A stretch of 51,386 nucleotides of DNA from the NCBI RefSeq assembly GCF_001280255.1, contig NZ_LHCI01000106.1, forward strand, positions 26,547-77,932, read 5' to 3'. The DNA is from Thermus aquaticus. GTDB taxonomy: Bacteria > Deinococcota > Deinococci > Deinococcales > Thermaceae. The notes beneath the pieces were generated by a model. That model was not told where the DNA came from. It ran no database searches and worked only from the letters and a program-made list of their open reading frames with translations. The position numbers and the translations under genes were made by a program. Positions 1 to 7,556 of this stretch are shown here, in pieces (within the stretch, counting starts at the first letter, position 1; each line of letters begins with the position of its first letter).

Positions 1-267
1 CTTGAGACCTTCCAGGTGCGGGGGCTTGCCCGGATCCGGAAGGTGGTGGCGGTTTTGCTGGGGCTGGCGGTGTTCCTTTGGGAAGTTGAGCGGTTGGGGG
101 ATCCGTTCAAGGGGTTTCTTTTGCAGCTCGGGGGCAAGCTGGGGCTGCCCAGCGAGAGGGATGGTCCGTACCTGCTCCTGAGGGGCCTGGTTCGCCTGCT
201 CAACTATGAAGTCACCCAAGAACTCTTGAAGCAGGCTAAGGGAGGGCGAGGAAGGAGTTTTGGGTAA
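1..267 (+). CDS. C-terminal fragment of a probable DDE transposase
   Basis: The reading frame is open from the first base, with no convincing start, and ends at TAA 265-267. This is therefore the tail (88 residues) of a gene that begins outside the window. The first residues (LETFQVRGLARIRKVVAVLL) followed by a hydrophobic leucine-rich stretch resemble the C-terminal helix region after the catalytic Glu of IS4-type transposases. There is no catalytic motif in the visible part, so the family is an inference from general pattern. The ABC-2 permease gene begins 17 nt downstream with its own Shine-Dalgarno. It could instead be an unrelated hypothetical protein. Confidence 0.45.
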   Translation, partial: LETFQVRGLARIRKVVAVLLGLAVFLWEVERLGDPFKGFLLQLGGKLGLPSERDGPYLLLRGLVRLLNYEVTQELLKQAKGGRGRSFG

Positions 268-284
268 AGCCCTGAGAGGTTATC

Positions 285-1004
285 TTGACGATTCAGGTCC
301 TGAGGCGCTACTGGTTTAGTAACCTCGTGGGCTTCTTTGTGGACTTAGTATACTTTTACGCTATCTTTGTGGCTGTACGGAGCCTGGTGCCGGGAGAAAA
401 CCTGCCAGGCACCCCTTCCTTGATCTTGATGTATACGGTCCTCCACCTCACCTTGGGCTTTTACACCTCTTTCTATCGCTTCCTGCGCAACGATGCGCTC
501 CAAGGCACTTTGGAGCACCTAGCCCTAGCTAGAGGAGGCCTACTGAGTCAGCTTTTCGTGAGGCTTGCGGTCCAAGGCGCCTACATCATCCTGCAAAGCC
601 TCCTAGTTCTCCTGATCCTCGTGGCGCTTACGAAGGTGACCCTAGAGATTACCCCTTGGTGGCCCCTAGGGGTCGGAGTGGTCTTGCTGGCTGCGGTGGG
701 GCTTTCCCTGCTCATGGGAGCGCTTGGTCTTTACTTCAAGGAGATAGACAACGTGTTCACCCTCATTCAGTTCATCCTCATCCCGTACTTCCTCTCTTTC
801 ATTCAATGGCAGCCTTATATGGCCTACCTCCCCTTCGCCCCGGGAGCCCACCTGGTGCGGCTTGGGCTCACGGGGGGCGATTTTGACCGGGGTATTTTCC
901 TCCTGGCCCTTTTTCAGGGTCTTTTCTTGTTCGCCGCCGGGCTTCTCGCCATGGTCTACATGTACCGCATGGTCCGCAGATGGGGTATATTGGGGAGGTT
1001 CTAG
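285..1004 (+). CDS. ABC-2 type exporter permease subunit (paralog 1)
   Basis: Inner-membrane permease of about 239 residues with six predicted hydrophobic segments, the usual size for ABC-2/DUF990-type permeases. It starts at TTG 285 behind GAGAGGT (274-280). It is clearly paralogous to the next gene: both share RYWF near the N-terminus, QGTLEHL-LARGGLL, YFK before TM5, and LPFAPGA with TG near the C-terminus. The ATPase is the third gene of the operon, so the two permeases probably form a heterodimer with it. The substrate is unknown. Third codon positions carry visibly more A/T than in the flanking genes, which suggests separate ancestry or recent transfer. Confidence 0.8.
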   Translation: MTIQVLRRYWFSNLVGFFVDLVYFYAIFVAVRSLVPGENLPGTPSLILMYTVLHLTLGFYTSFYRFLRNDALQGTLEHLALARGGLLSQLFVRLAVQGAYIILQSLLVLLILVALTKVTLEITPWWPLGVGVVLLAAVGLSLLMGALGLYFKEIDNVFTLIQFILIPYFLSFIQWQPYMAYLPFAPGAHLVRLGLTGGDFDRGIFLLALFQGLFLFAAGLLAMVYMYRMVRRWGILGRF

Positions 1005-1012
1005 GAGGCGTG

Positions 1013-1771
1013 ATGTTCTGGCAACTTTGGAGTGAGCTTCTCCTGGAATGGAACCTGACCAAGCGCTACTGGTTTGACCAGGTGGCGGGGCTTTTGGCCT
1101 CGGTCCTCTTCTTCTACTCCATGGTCCTTGGCCTGGAGAACCTGACCCCTGAGGGCCTGGCGAGCCTGGGCCTGGATGTGGGCCCCTTACTCCTCCTCTT
1201 CGCCGCCTTCAGCATGGTGGTGGGCACCTTTCAGTCCGTGGCGTACGACGTACAGTCCGAGGCCGCCCAAGGCACCCTGGAGCACCTGGGCCTAGCCCGG
1301 GGAGGGCTCCTTTGGCAGCTCCTCCTGCGCTCCTTCGTGGTGGGTCTTGAAGGCATCGCCACCAGCCTCCTTGTCCTTCTCCCTCTCGCTCTTCTCCTGG
1401 GGGTGCGGCTCGCCCCCGCTCCCTGGTGGCCCCTGGGCCTTTTGCTCCTTTACCTCGCCGCCTTGGGCTTTGCCCTCGCCATGGGGGCCCTGGCCCTCTA
1501 CTTCAAGCGGGTGGACGGCTTCTTCACCATCGTCCAGTTCCTCTTCCTGCCCTACTTCTTCTCCCTGGTCCGGTTTGAGCCCTGGATGGCCCCCCTGCCC
1601 TTCGCCCCGGGGGCCTACCTCCTCCGGATGGGCTTTACCGGGGAGGGGCCGTCCTTGGCCCTGGTGGGCCTGGCCGCTTTCCAGGCCCTCCTGTTCCTGG
1701 TCCTGGGCTTTGTCGCCATGTCCTGGGTTTATGCCCTAGTCCGTCGTCGGGGAATCTTTGGGAGGTACTGA
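1013..1771 (+). CDS. ABC-2 type exporter permease subunit (paralog 2)
   Basis: Second membrane subunit of the exporter, 252 residues. I place the start at ATG 1013 because AGGAGG lies at 1003-1008; GTG 1010 and ATG 980 are also in frame, but 980 lies inside the preceding gene. It has six hydrophobic segments and the same conserved blocks as paralog 1 (RYWF, QGTLEHLGLARGGLLWQL, YFKRVDGFFT, LPFAPGA). Its stop TGA overlaps the ATG of the ATPase gene by one base (TGATG), which indicates translational coupling. Codon use is the normal GC-rich Thermus pattern, unlike its upstream partner. Confidence 0.82.
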   Translation: MFWQLWSELLLEWNLTKRYWFDQVAGLLASVLFFYSMVLGLENLTPEGLASLGLDVGPLLLLFAAFSMVVGTFQSVAYDVQSEAAQGTLEHLGLARGGLLWQLLLRSFVVGLEGIATSLLVLLPLALLLGVRLAPAPWWPLGLLLLYLAALGFALAMGALALYFKRVDGFFTIVQFLFLPYFFSLVRFEPWMAPLPFAPGAYLLRMGFTGEGPSLALVGLAAFQALLFLVLGFVAMSWVYALVRRRGIFGRY

Positions 1772-2673
1772 TGCGGCTTCTGGTGCAGAACGTCCACAAG
1801 CGCTTCGGGAAGCTGGAGGCCCTGAAAGGGGTGAGCCTGGAGCTGGCCCCGGGGGAGATCCTGGGCCTCCTGGGGCCCAACGGGGCGGGCAAGACCACCC
1901 TCATCAAGATCGTCCTGGGCCTCCTCCTCCCCGATGGGGGCGAGGTGGTCCTGGAGGAGGGGAAGGGGAGGCGGAGGCCCCAGGGCCACGAGTTCGGCGT
2001 CCTCCTGGAGGGAAGCCGCAACCTCTACGTGAACCACTCCCTCCTCACCAACGCCCTCTACTTCGGGGGCATCCGGGGGCTTTCCCCCAAGGAGGTGCGG
2101 CCCCGGTTTGAGGCCTGGCTGGCGCGCTTTGGCCTCCTGGACCGCCTCCACGCCCCCCTGGCCTCCCTCTCCCGGGGGATGCAACAGAAGGCCGCCTTGG
2201 CCCTGGCCCTGGCCCTCAACCCCCGCTTCCTCCTCCTGGACGAGCCCACCCTGGGCCTGGACCCCGTGAGCCGCAAGGAGCTGGAGGCCATCCTCCTGGA
2301 CCTGAAGGGGGAGGGGTGGGGGATCCTCCTCACCTCCCACGACCTGGAGAGCGTGGAGCGGGTGAGCGACCGGGTGGCCTTCCTCCACCGGGGGGAGGTG
2401 CTGCGGGAGGGCCCCACCCGGGCCCTGTTGCGGGAGTGGGCCGGGGAGGGGTACCGCCTGCGCCTCGCCGAGCCCAAGGCGGAGGCCTTGGCGGGGGCCC
2501 TGGGGCCGGGGTGGCTCCCCGAGGCCCCGGACCGCCTCTTCTTCCTGGGGCCGTGGGAGGCGCTGCGGGCCTACCTTCCCCGCCTGGACGGGGAGGTGCT
2601 GGAGGTCTCCCGGGGGACGCCCAGCCTGGAAAGCCTCTTCCTCAGGCTCTTTGGGCCCGCTCCCCGGGGCTAG
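1771..2673 (+). CDS. ABC exporter ATP-binding protein
   Basis: Cytoplasmic nucleotide-binding subunit of the exporter, 300 residues. Walker A is GPNGAGKTT at residues 35-43, the signature LSRGMQQK at 133-140, Walker B FLLLDEPTLGLD at 153-164 and the H-loop His at 190. The C-terminal 80 residues are the usual extension of DrrA/CcmA-like ABC-2 ATPases. It is translationally coupled to the upstream permease (TGATG). Its TAG stop (2671-2673) is also the start of the TAGAAT -10 box used by rnhA. Confidence 0.9.
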   Translation: MRLLVQNVHKRFGKLEALKGVSLELAPGEILGLLGPNGAGKTTLIKIVLGLLLPDGGEVVLEEGKGRRRPQGHEFGVLLEGSRNLYVNHSLLTNALYFGGIRGLSPKEVRPRFEAWLARFGLLDRLHAPLASLSRGMQQKAALALALALNPRFLLLDEPTLGLDPVSRKELEAILLDLKGEGWGILLTSHDLESVERVSDRVAFLHRGEVLREGPTRALLREWAGEGYRLRLAEPKAEALAGALGPGWLPEAPDRLFFLGPWEALRAYLPRLDGEVLEVSRGTPSLESLFLRLFGPAPRG

Positions 2674-2676
2674 AAT
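2671..2676 (+). promoter_or_regulatory. -10 box of rnhA (leaderless)
   Basis: TAGAAT ends 6 nt before the rnhA GTG at 2683. The TAG is also the stop codon of the ABC ATPase gene. The spacing matches leaderless transcription. I see no convincing -35. Confidence 0.55.
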
Positions 2677-2682
2677 GGGAGG

Positions 2683-3168
2683 GTGAGCCTTCCCCTAAAG
2701 CGCGTGGACCTCTTCACCGACGGGGCCTGCCTGGGGAACCCGGGGCCCGGAGGGTGGGCGGCCCTCCTCCGCTACGGAAGCCGGGAGAAGCTCCTCTCCG
2801 GCGGGGAGCCCTGCACCACCAACAACCGCATGGAGCTAAAGGCGGCCCTCGAGGGCCTCCTGGCGCTAAGGGAGCCCTGCCAGGTCCACCTCCACACCGA
2901 CAGCCAGTACCTAAAGCGGGCCTTCGCCGAGGGTTGGGTGGAGAGGTGGCAGAGGAACGGCTGGCGCACCGCCGAGGGCAAGCCCGTGAAAAACCAGGAC
3001 CTCTGGCAGGCCCTCCTGAAGGCCATGGAGGGCCACGAGGTGGCCTTCCACTTCGTGGAGGGCCACAGCGGCCACCCCGAAAACGAACGGGTGGACCGGG
3101 AGGCCCGCCGCCAGGCGAAGGCCCAGCCCCAGGTGCCCTGCCCGCCCAAGGAGGCCACGCTTTTTTAG
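2683..3168 (+). CDS. rnhA: Ribonuclease HI
   Basis: Hydrolyses the RNA strand of RNA-DNA hybrids in the cytoplasm. The protein has 161 residues, close to the well-known T. thermophilus RNase HI. The catalytic carboxylates are D13 ([10 protein letters not shown]), E51 (NNRMELKA), D73 (HTDSQYL) and D138, with the family His at 128 in [12 protein letters not shown]. Start GTG 2683 follows a TAGAAT box by 6 nt with no Shine-Dalgarno, so the mRNA is probably leaderless. The C-terminus [10 protein letters not shown] also resembles the Thermus enzyme. It is a stand-alone gene between the exporter operon and the carboxylase. Confidence 0.95.
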   Translation: MSLPLKRVDLFTDGACLGNPGPGGWAALLRYGSREKLLSGGEPCTTNNRMELKAALEGLLALREPCQVHLHTDSQYLKRAFAEGWVERWQRNGWRTAEGKPVKNQDLWQALLKAMEGHEVAFHFVEGHSGHPENERVDREARRQAKAQPQVPCPPKEATLF

Positions 3169-3186
3169 CCCTGGGCGGAAAAGCGT

Positions 3187-3192
3187 TATACT
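3187..3192 (+). promoter_or_regulatory. -10 box of the carboxylase gene
   Basis: TATACT, a strong -10 match, lies 6 nt before ATG 3199, again a leaderless arrangement. Confidence 0.6.
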
Positions 3193-3198
3193 TGGGCC

Positions 3199-4872
3199 AT
3201 GGAGCCCCGTGGCCGGCCGGTGCTGGAAAGCGCCCTGAACCGGGAAAGCGCCCACTTCAAGGCCAACAAGGACGCCTGGGTGGCCCTGGTGCGGGAGTTC
3301 AAGGAGAGCCTGGAGAAGGTCCGCCAGGGGGGCGGGCCCAAGGCCGTGGAGCGCCAGCACCAAAAGGGCCGCCTCACCGCCCGGGAGCGGATAGAAAGGC
3401 TTCTGGACCCGGGGACGGAGTTTCACGAGCTTATGGCCTTCGCCGGGTGGGGGATGTACGAGGAGTGGGGCGGGGCCCCCGCAGGCGGGGTCATCACCGG
3501 CCTGGGCACCATCGCCGGAAAGCTCTGGATGATCATCGCCAACGACGCCACGGTGAAGGCCGGGGCCTTCTTCCCCATCACCGCCAAGAAGGTGATCCGG
3601 GCCCAGACCATCGCCCTGGAAAACCGCATCCCCACGGTCTACCTGGTGGACTCCGCCGGGGTCTTCCTCCCCCTCCAGGACGAGGTCTTCCCCGATCAGG
3701 ACGACTTTGGCCGCATCTTCTACCTGAACGCCCGGATGTCGGCCCTGGGCATCCCCCAGATCTCGGCCATCATGGGCAACTGCGTGGCCGGGGGGGCCTA
3801 CCTCCCGGTGATGACCGATGTCCTCCTCATGACCGAGGGCTCGGGGCTTTACCTGGCGGGGCCCGCTTTGGTCAAGGCCGCCATCGGCCAGGAGGTCTCC
3901 TCCGAGGAGCTGGGCGGGGCCAGGATGCACTACGAGGTCTCGGGCACCGTGGACTTCTACGAGCCCACGGACGAGGCCGCCCTGGAACGCATCAGGAAAC
4001 TGGCCGCCCTCTACCCGCCCTCGCGCCCCGCTCCTTGGGCCGAGGCCAGGAAGGAGCCCAAGGAGCCCCTCTACCCCGCCGAGGACCTCTACGGCCTGGT
4101 CTCCCCCGATGGCTCCCGGCCCTACGACCTCAGGGAGGTCATCGCCCGGCTGGTGGACGGCTCCGAGTTCCTGGAGTACAAGGGGGGATACGGGGAGACC
4201 CTGGTCACCGGCTTCGCCCGCATCGGGGGGTACCCGGTGGGCATCGTGGGCAACCAGCGCCTCATCCTGAAGAAGCGGGGCCGGATTGAGGTGGGCGGGG
4301 TCATCTACGCTGAGGCGGCCGACAAGGCGGCCCGGTTCATACTGGAGGTGAACCAGATGGGCATCCCCCTCCTCTTCCTCCAGGACGTGACCGGCTTCAT
4401 GGTGGGCAAGGACTCCGAGCAGGCGGGGATCATCAGGCGGGGGGCCAAGCTGGTGAACGCCGTCAGCAACTCGGTGGTCCCCAAGATCACCGTGATCCTG
4501 GGGGGGTCTTTTGGGGCTGGCAACTACGCCCTGGCGGGGAAGGCCTACGCCCCCCGTTTCATCTACGCCTGGCCCAGCGCCAAGTACGCCGTCATGGGCG
4601 GGGCCCAGGCGGCCAAGACCCTTCTGGAGCTGGAGGTGGAGAAGCTGAGGCGCCAGGGAAAGGAGCCCTCGGACGAGGAACTCAAGGCGCTTTACGAGCG
4701 CATCAAGGGCCGCTACGAGGAGACCCTAGACCCCCGGTACGCGGCGGCCAGGCTCTGGGTGGACGGCATCATCTTTCCCCACGAAACCAGGAAGTGGATC
4801 ATCAAGAGCCTCGAGGCCTGCGCCCTGAACCCGGAGCGGGAACCTCTTCGGGTGGGGGTCTTCCAAGTCTAA
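3199..4872 (+). CDS. mccB: 3-methylcrotonyl-CoA carboxylase-like beta (carboxyltransferase) subunit
   Basis: Biotin-dependent carboxyltransferase of 557 residues. It transfers carboxylate from carboxybiotin to an acyl-CoA. Seen in the sequence: an N-terminal block with KGRLTARERIERLLDPGTEF, the acyl-CoA site VYLVDSAGVFLPLQDEVFP, NCVAGGAYLPVMTD, and the C-terminal carboxybiotin site GGSFGAGNYALAGKAY. The DEVFPDQDDFGRIFY segment and the neighbouring HMG-CoA lyase favour methylcrotonyl-CoA (leucine degradation) over propionyl-CoA; this substrate call is an inference. The partner biotin carboxylase/carrier subunit is not in the window. It starts at ATG 3199, 6 nt after a TATACT box. Confidence 0.85.
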   Translation: MEPRGRPVLESALNRESAHFKANKDAWVALVREFKESLEKVRQGGGPKAVERQHQKGRLTARERIERLLDPGTEFHELMAFAGWGMYEEWGGAPAGGVITGLGTIAGKLWMIIANDATVKAGAFFPITAKKVIRAQTIALENRIPTVYLVDSAGVFLPLQDEVFPDQDDFGRIFYLNARMSALGIPQISAIMGNCVAGGAYLPVMTDVLLMTEGSGLYLAGPALVKAAIGQEVSSEELGGARMHYEVSGTVDFYEPTDEAALERIRKLAALYPPSRPAPWAEARKEPKEPLYPAEDLYGLVSPDGSRPYDLREVIARLVDGSEFLEYKGGYGETLVTGFARIGGYPVGIVGNQRLILKKRGRIEVGGVIYAEAADKAARFILEVNQMGIPLLFLQDVTGFMVGKDSEQAGIIRRGAKLVNAVSNSVVPKITVILGGSFGAGNYALAGKAYAPRFIYAWPSAKYAVMGGAQAAKTLLELEVEKLRRQGKEPSDEELKALYERIKGRYEETLDPRYAAARLWVDGIIFPHETRKWIIKSLEACALNPEREPLRVGVFQV

Positions 4873-4904
4873 ACCCCATCCTGGCGCCCCAAGGGAGGGA
4901 AAAG

Positions 4905-5762
4905 ATGGCAACGGTCAAGTGGGTGGAGTGCCCCCGGGACGCCTGGCAGGGGTTTTCCCGCTTCATCCCCACCGAGGAGAAGGTGGCCTTCCTGAAGAAT
5001 CTTCTGGAGGCGGGCTTCCGCCACCTGGACCTGACCAGCTTCGTCTCACCCCGGTGGGTGCCCCAGATGGCGGACGCCGAGGAGGTGCTAAAATCCCTCC
5101 CGCCCCCCGAGGGGCGCACCTACCTGGCCATCGTGGCCAACGAGCGGGGCCTGGAGCGGGCCCTAAAGGCCCCCAACCTGACCCACGTGGGCTACCCCTT
5201 TTCCCTATCGGAGACCTTCCAGCGCAAAAACACCAACCGCTCCCCGGAGGAGTCCTGGCCCCTGGTAAAGGCCATGGTGGAGGGGACCCGGGGGAGGCTC
5301 GGCCTGGTGGTCTACCTCTCCATGGCCTTCGGCAACCCCTACGACGACCCCTGGAGCGTGGAAGAGGTCCTGGAGGCCGTGGCCCGCTTGCGGGAGCTGG
5401 GAGTGGAGGAGATCGCCCTGGCCGACACCTACGGGGTGGCCGAGGCCGCAACCATTAAGGAGGTGCTGCGGGCGGCGGTAGCCCGCTTCGGCCCCGAGGG
5501 CCTGGGGGCCCACCTCCACGCCAGGCCCCAGGGGGTCCTGGAGAAGGTGGAGGCGGTCTTGGAGGCCGGGATCACCTGGCTGGAGGGGGCCCTGGCCGGG
5601 GTGGGGGGGTGCCCCTTCGCCGGGGACGAGCTCGTGGGCAACCTCCCCACGGAGGTGGTCCTGCCCTACCTGGAGAGGCGGGGCCTCCGGACCGGCGTGG
5701 ACCTGGCCCGGCTTCCCCTCCTGGCCGAGGAGGCGGCCAGGCTCAAGGCCCTTTACGCCTAG
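4905..5762 (+). CDS. mvaB: Hydroxymethylglutaryl-CoA lyase
   Basis: Cleaves HMG-CoA to acetyl-CoA and acetoacetate, the last step of leucine degradation, in the cytoplasm. The protein has 285 residues with a DRE-TIM barrel. It begins with VECPRDAWQG (catalytic Arg and metal-binding Asp), continues with ADTYGVAE and the metal-binding HLH in GAHLHAR, and has the family signature GGCPFAGDELVGNLPTE with the catalytic Cys. I start it at ATG 4905 behind GGGAGGGA, 32 nt after the carboxylase stop; a longer in-frame extension upstream overlaps the carboxylase and looks non-coding. Its TAG stop shares bases with the TAG of the convergent gene (CTAG). Confidence 0.92.
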   Translation: MATVKWVECPRDAWQGFSRFIPTEEKVAFLKNLLEAGFRHLDLTSFVSPRWVPQMADAEEVLKSLPPPEGRTYLAIVANERGLERALKAPNLTHVGYPFSLSETFQRKNTNRSPEESWPLVKAMVEGTRGRLGLVVYLSMAFGNPYDDPWSVEEVLEAVARLRELGVEEIALADTYGVAEAATIKEVLRAAVARFGPEGLGAHLHARPQGVLEKVEAVLEAGITWLEGALAGVGGCPFAGDELVGNLPTEVVLPYLERRGLRTGVDLARLPLLAEEAARLKALYA

Positions 5763-6154
5763 GCGGCCTTTTTAAGGTAGATGTGGGGGTCCGTGGGGTT
5801 GGCGATGGCGTTGACCCGAGCGATGAGCTCCTCCGGGGGGAGGCTTAAGAGGGCACTCATCTCCCCCGGGGAGACCACGGCCTCGTAAAAGCGCTTGGCC
5901 CCCCGCTCCAGGAGGAGGGCCATGAGCTCCGCCAAGGCCTCCTCCCCTCCGGGGAAGGCGGGGCCGAAGGCATCGGGGACCAAAAGGTCCTTCTTGCCCC
6001 CGTGAATGAGGAGGGCGTAGCGGGCCTTATCCCTTTGGTCCTGCCAGTCGGTGATAAGGTAGACCTTGGCCTCGGGGAAGCGAACCCCCTTCAAGGCCTC
6101 CTTTAGGGCCTGTAGGGTCACCCTGGGCGCGCTGCGCAGGCCTAGGCGTTCCAC
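5759..6154 (-). CDS. Conserved hypothetical protein (131 aa)
   Basis: I do not recognise the family. The product is a soluble 131-residue alpha/beta protein without cysteines, signal peptide or membrane segment, with a patch VYLITDWQDQRDKARYALLI followed by HGGKKDLLVPDAFGPAF. It starts 9 nt after the DinB-like gene on the same strand, so the two are probably one transcript. Its stop overlaps that of mvaB (CTAG, 5759-5762), a tail-to-tail arrangement with no room for a terminator. Confidence 0.7.
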   Translation of the reverse strand: MERLGLRSAPRVTLQALKEALKGVRFPEAKVYLITDWQDQRDKARYALLIHGGKKDLLVPDAFGPAFPGGEEALAELMALLLERGAKRFYEAVVSPGEMSALLSLPPEELIARVNAIANPTDPHIYLKKAA

Positions 6155-6163
6155 GCCCCTATC

Positions 6164-6652
6164 CTACAGGAGTTTGCTGGCGTAGATGACCTGGCCGGCG
6201 TGGTGCTGGGCGTGCTCCACCAGGTGGTGGAGGACGTGGGCCCGGGGGGCCTCCACCCCCTGGCTTCCCACCCGCACCAAAGCCGAAAGGTCCGCCTCCC
6301 TCACCCCTCGGAAGGCTTGAAGAAGGGCGTCCCAGGCCTCGCCAAACCGGGCCACCACCGCCTCCTTGGGCTCCTTCTCCCCCTGTAGCTCCCACTCCCG
6401 GCCCCTTTTGGCCCACTCCGGCAGAGGAAGGCCAAGGGCGTAGGCGCCCAGGCGCAGGGAGCTTCCCGTGATGTGGCGCACCAGGCCGCCGATGGGGTTC
6501 GCCCCCTCCTTGGGCCGCCACCAGAAGGCCTCCTCGGAAAGGCCAAAGGCCCACCGCTCCAGGTGGAAGCGGACCTCCTCCAGGCCCCTTATCCAGGCCG
6601 AGACCGCCGGGGGTACCCCCGGCACCAAAGGTTCCAGAAAGGGCGCGCTCAT
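6164..6652 (-). CDS. DinB-family four-helix protein
   Basis: 162-residue DinB/YfiT-like protein. Seen: an N-terminal helix (ERWAFGLSEEAFWWRPKEGA), RHITGSSLR with the first metal His, and the C-terminal HVLHHLVEHAQHHAGQVIY carrying the His pair typical of the metal site of this fold. Members are metal-dependent thiol S-transferases or of unknown function, so no substrate is assigned. It starts at ATG 6652; a TAGCAT box on the minus strand (6659-6664) ends 6 nt before it, so it is leaderless, and this box overlaps the -10 of the divergent small Cys gene. Confidence 0.85.
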   Translation of the reverse strand: MSAPFLEPLVPGVPPAVSAWIRGLEEVRFHLERWAFGLSEEAFWWRPKEGANPIGGLVRHITGSSLRLGAYALGLPLPEWAKRGREWELQGEKEPKEAVVARFGEAWDALLQAFRGVREADLSALVRVGSQGVEAPRAHVLHHLVEHAQHHAGQVIYASKLL

Positions 6653-6658
6653 CCTCCC

Positions 6659-6668
6659 ATGCTACCCT
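6659..6668. promoter_or_regulatory. Overlapping divergent -10 boxes
   Basis: ATGCTACCCT holds two -10 boxes on opposite strands: TAGCAT (minus strand, 6664-6659) 6 nt before the DinB-like start, and TACCCT (plus, 6663-6668) 7 nt before GTG 6676. The two starts are only 23 nt apart. Confidence 0.45.
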
Positions 6669-6675
6669 GGTTGGG

Positions 6676-6852
6676 GTGAGGGCGCTCCTCCGCCTCTTCC
6701 AAAGGACCCGAAGGCCAGGCCCCTGCCCCGTTTGCGGGCTTCCCCGGCCCCTGGCGGAGGAGGTGCGCCGCCACCGGCGCTTCTGCCCCCACGTGGCCTT
6801 CCGGGCCTGCCCCTTTGACCCCAGGAAGGGCCTATACCGCTTGCGGCGATGA
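6676..6852 (+). CDS. Small Cys/His-rich protein, translationally coupled to YkgJ-like gene
   Basis: A 58-residue basic protein starting at GTG 6676. It contains PGPCPVCGLPRPL followed by HRRFCPH and RACPFDP, four to five cysteines and two histidines that could form one zinc-ribbon-like site. Its TGA (6850-6852) overlaps the ATG of the next gene (ATGA), which strongly suggests that it is translated and functionally linked to that Cys-cluster protein. I do not recognise a family. There is no Shine-Dalgarno; TACCCT 7 nt upstream suggests a leaderless start. Confidence 0.6.
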   Translation: MRALLRLFQRTRRPGPCPVCGLPRPLAEEVRRHRRFCPHVAFRACPFDPRKGLYRLRR

Positions 6853-7454
6853 CCCCAGAAGAGGCCTGGCGCGCCCTGGAAGAGGACCTGGCGGACTACC
6901 TGGAGAGGAAGGGCGTCGTCCCCTCCTGCCGGGCGGGGTGCTTCGCCTGTTGCTTCGGCCTCGTCACCCTCTCCCGCCTCGAGGGCCTAGCCCTCCTCCC
7001 CCACCTCACCCCCCTTCAGAAGGCGCGCCTCCTTGAGGAAGGCCCGAGGCGCCTGGCCCTCCTCAAGGAGGGTAAGGACGACCCCCACTTCCCAAGCCGC
7101 TTCTTCCAAAGCCGCACCCCCTGCCCCCTTCTGGAAGGGGGGCTTTGCGGGGTCTACCCCCAGAGGCCCCTGGCCTGCCGGGGCCTCCTCACAGAGGGGG
7201 ACCCCAGGCTTTGCGCCCCCGAGGCGACCCCGCCCAAGGGGCACTTCCTCCCCGTGCCCTGGCGCATGGCCCGCCTGCGCATGGAGGCCCTCTGGGAGGA
7301 GGAAAGGAGGCGCTTCGGCCACGCCCTCATCGGGGAACTGGCAAGCCTCCTCTACCTCCTCCTAAAGGGCCTTCCCCAGGACCGGGAAGGGGTGGAGGCC
7401 CTTCTTCAGGAGCTTGGGGTGCTTGGGGGAAGGTGGGGGTACCAGGTGCTCTAA
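6849..7454 (+). CDS. YkgJ-type Cys-cluster (Zn/Fe-chelating) protein
   Basis: 201-residue protein of the YkgJ/UPF0153 family. The N-terminal cluster CRAGCFACC (CxxxCxxCC, residues 27-35) and two further cysteines in CPLLEGGLCGVYPQRPLACRGL match the family metal-binding pattern. The biochemical role of the family is not established; metal chelation is inferred from the cysteines. It overlaps the preceding small Cys protein by ATGA. Its stop TAA (7452-7454) is part of the left end (CTAAGT) of repeat element A1. Confidence 0.85.
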   Translation: MTPEEAWRALEEDLADYLERKGVVPSCRAGCFACCFGLVTLSRLEGLALLPHLTPLQKARLLEEGPRRLALLKEGKDDPHFPSRFFQSRTPCPLLEGGLCGVYPQRPLACRGLLTEGDPRLCAPEATPPKGHFLPVPWRMARLRMEALWEEERRRFGHALIGELASLLYLLLKGLPQDREGVEALLQELGVLGGRWGYQVL

Positions 7455-7556
7455 GTACCCCACCGCGGCAAAAGCCGCGGTGGGGGCCCCAGAAAAGCCC
7501 TTCCACAGCTCCGACTTGGGCACCCCATGTTGCGAAACCAAAGTGCGGGCACTTAG
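7451..7556. repeat. Element A copy 1, full length (106 bp, terminal inverted repeats)
   Basis: Starts CTAAGTACCC and ends GGGCACTTAG, an imperfect terminal inverted repeat. A perfect GC-rich hairpin (ACCGCGGC-aaaa-GCCGCGGT) lies at 7461-7480, then GGGGGCCCCAGAAAAGCCC and a tail ending in GTTGCGAAACC. The left end contains the TAA stop of the YkgJ-like gene and the right end the TAA stop (complement, 7553-7555) of the convergent DUF454 gene. A second copy of the same length lies at 51107-51212. Confidence 0.85.

Noticed and set aside
2316-4289. 657-codon plus-strand frame across the ATPase, rnhA and mccB
   Set aside because: It is the +1/+2 frame of three real genes, low-complexity Pro/Gly/Arg, without motifs.
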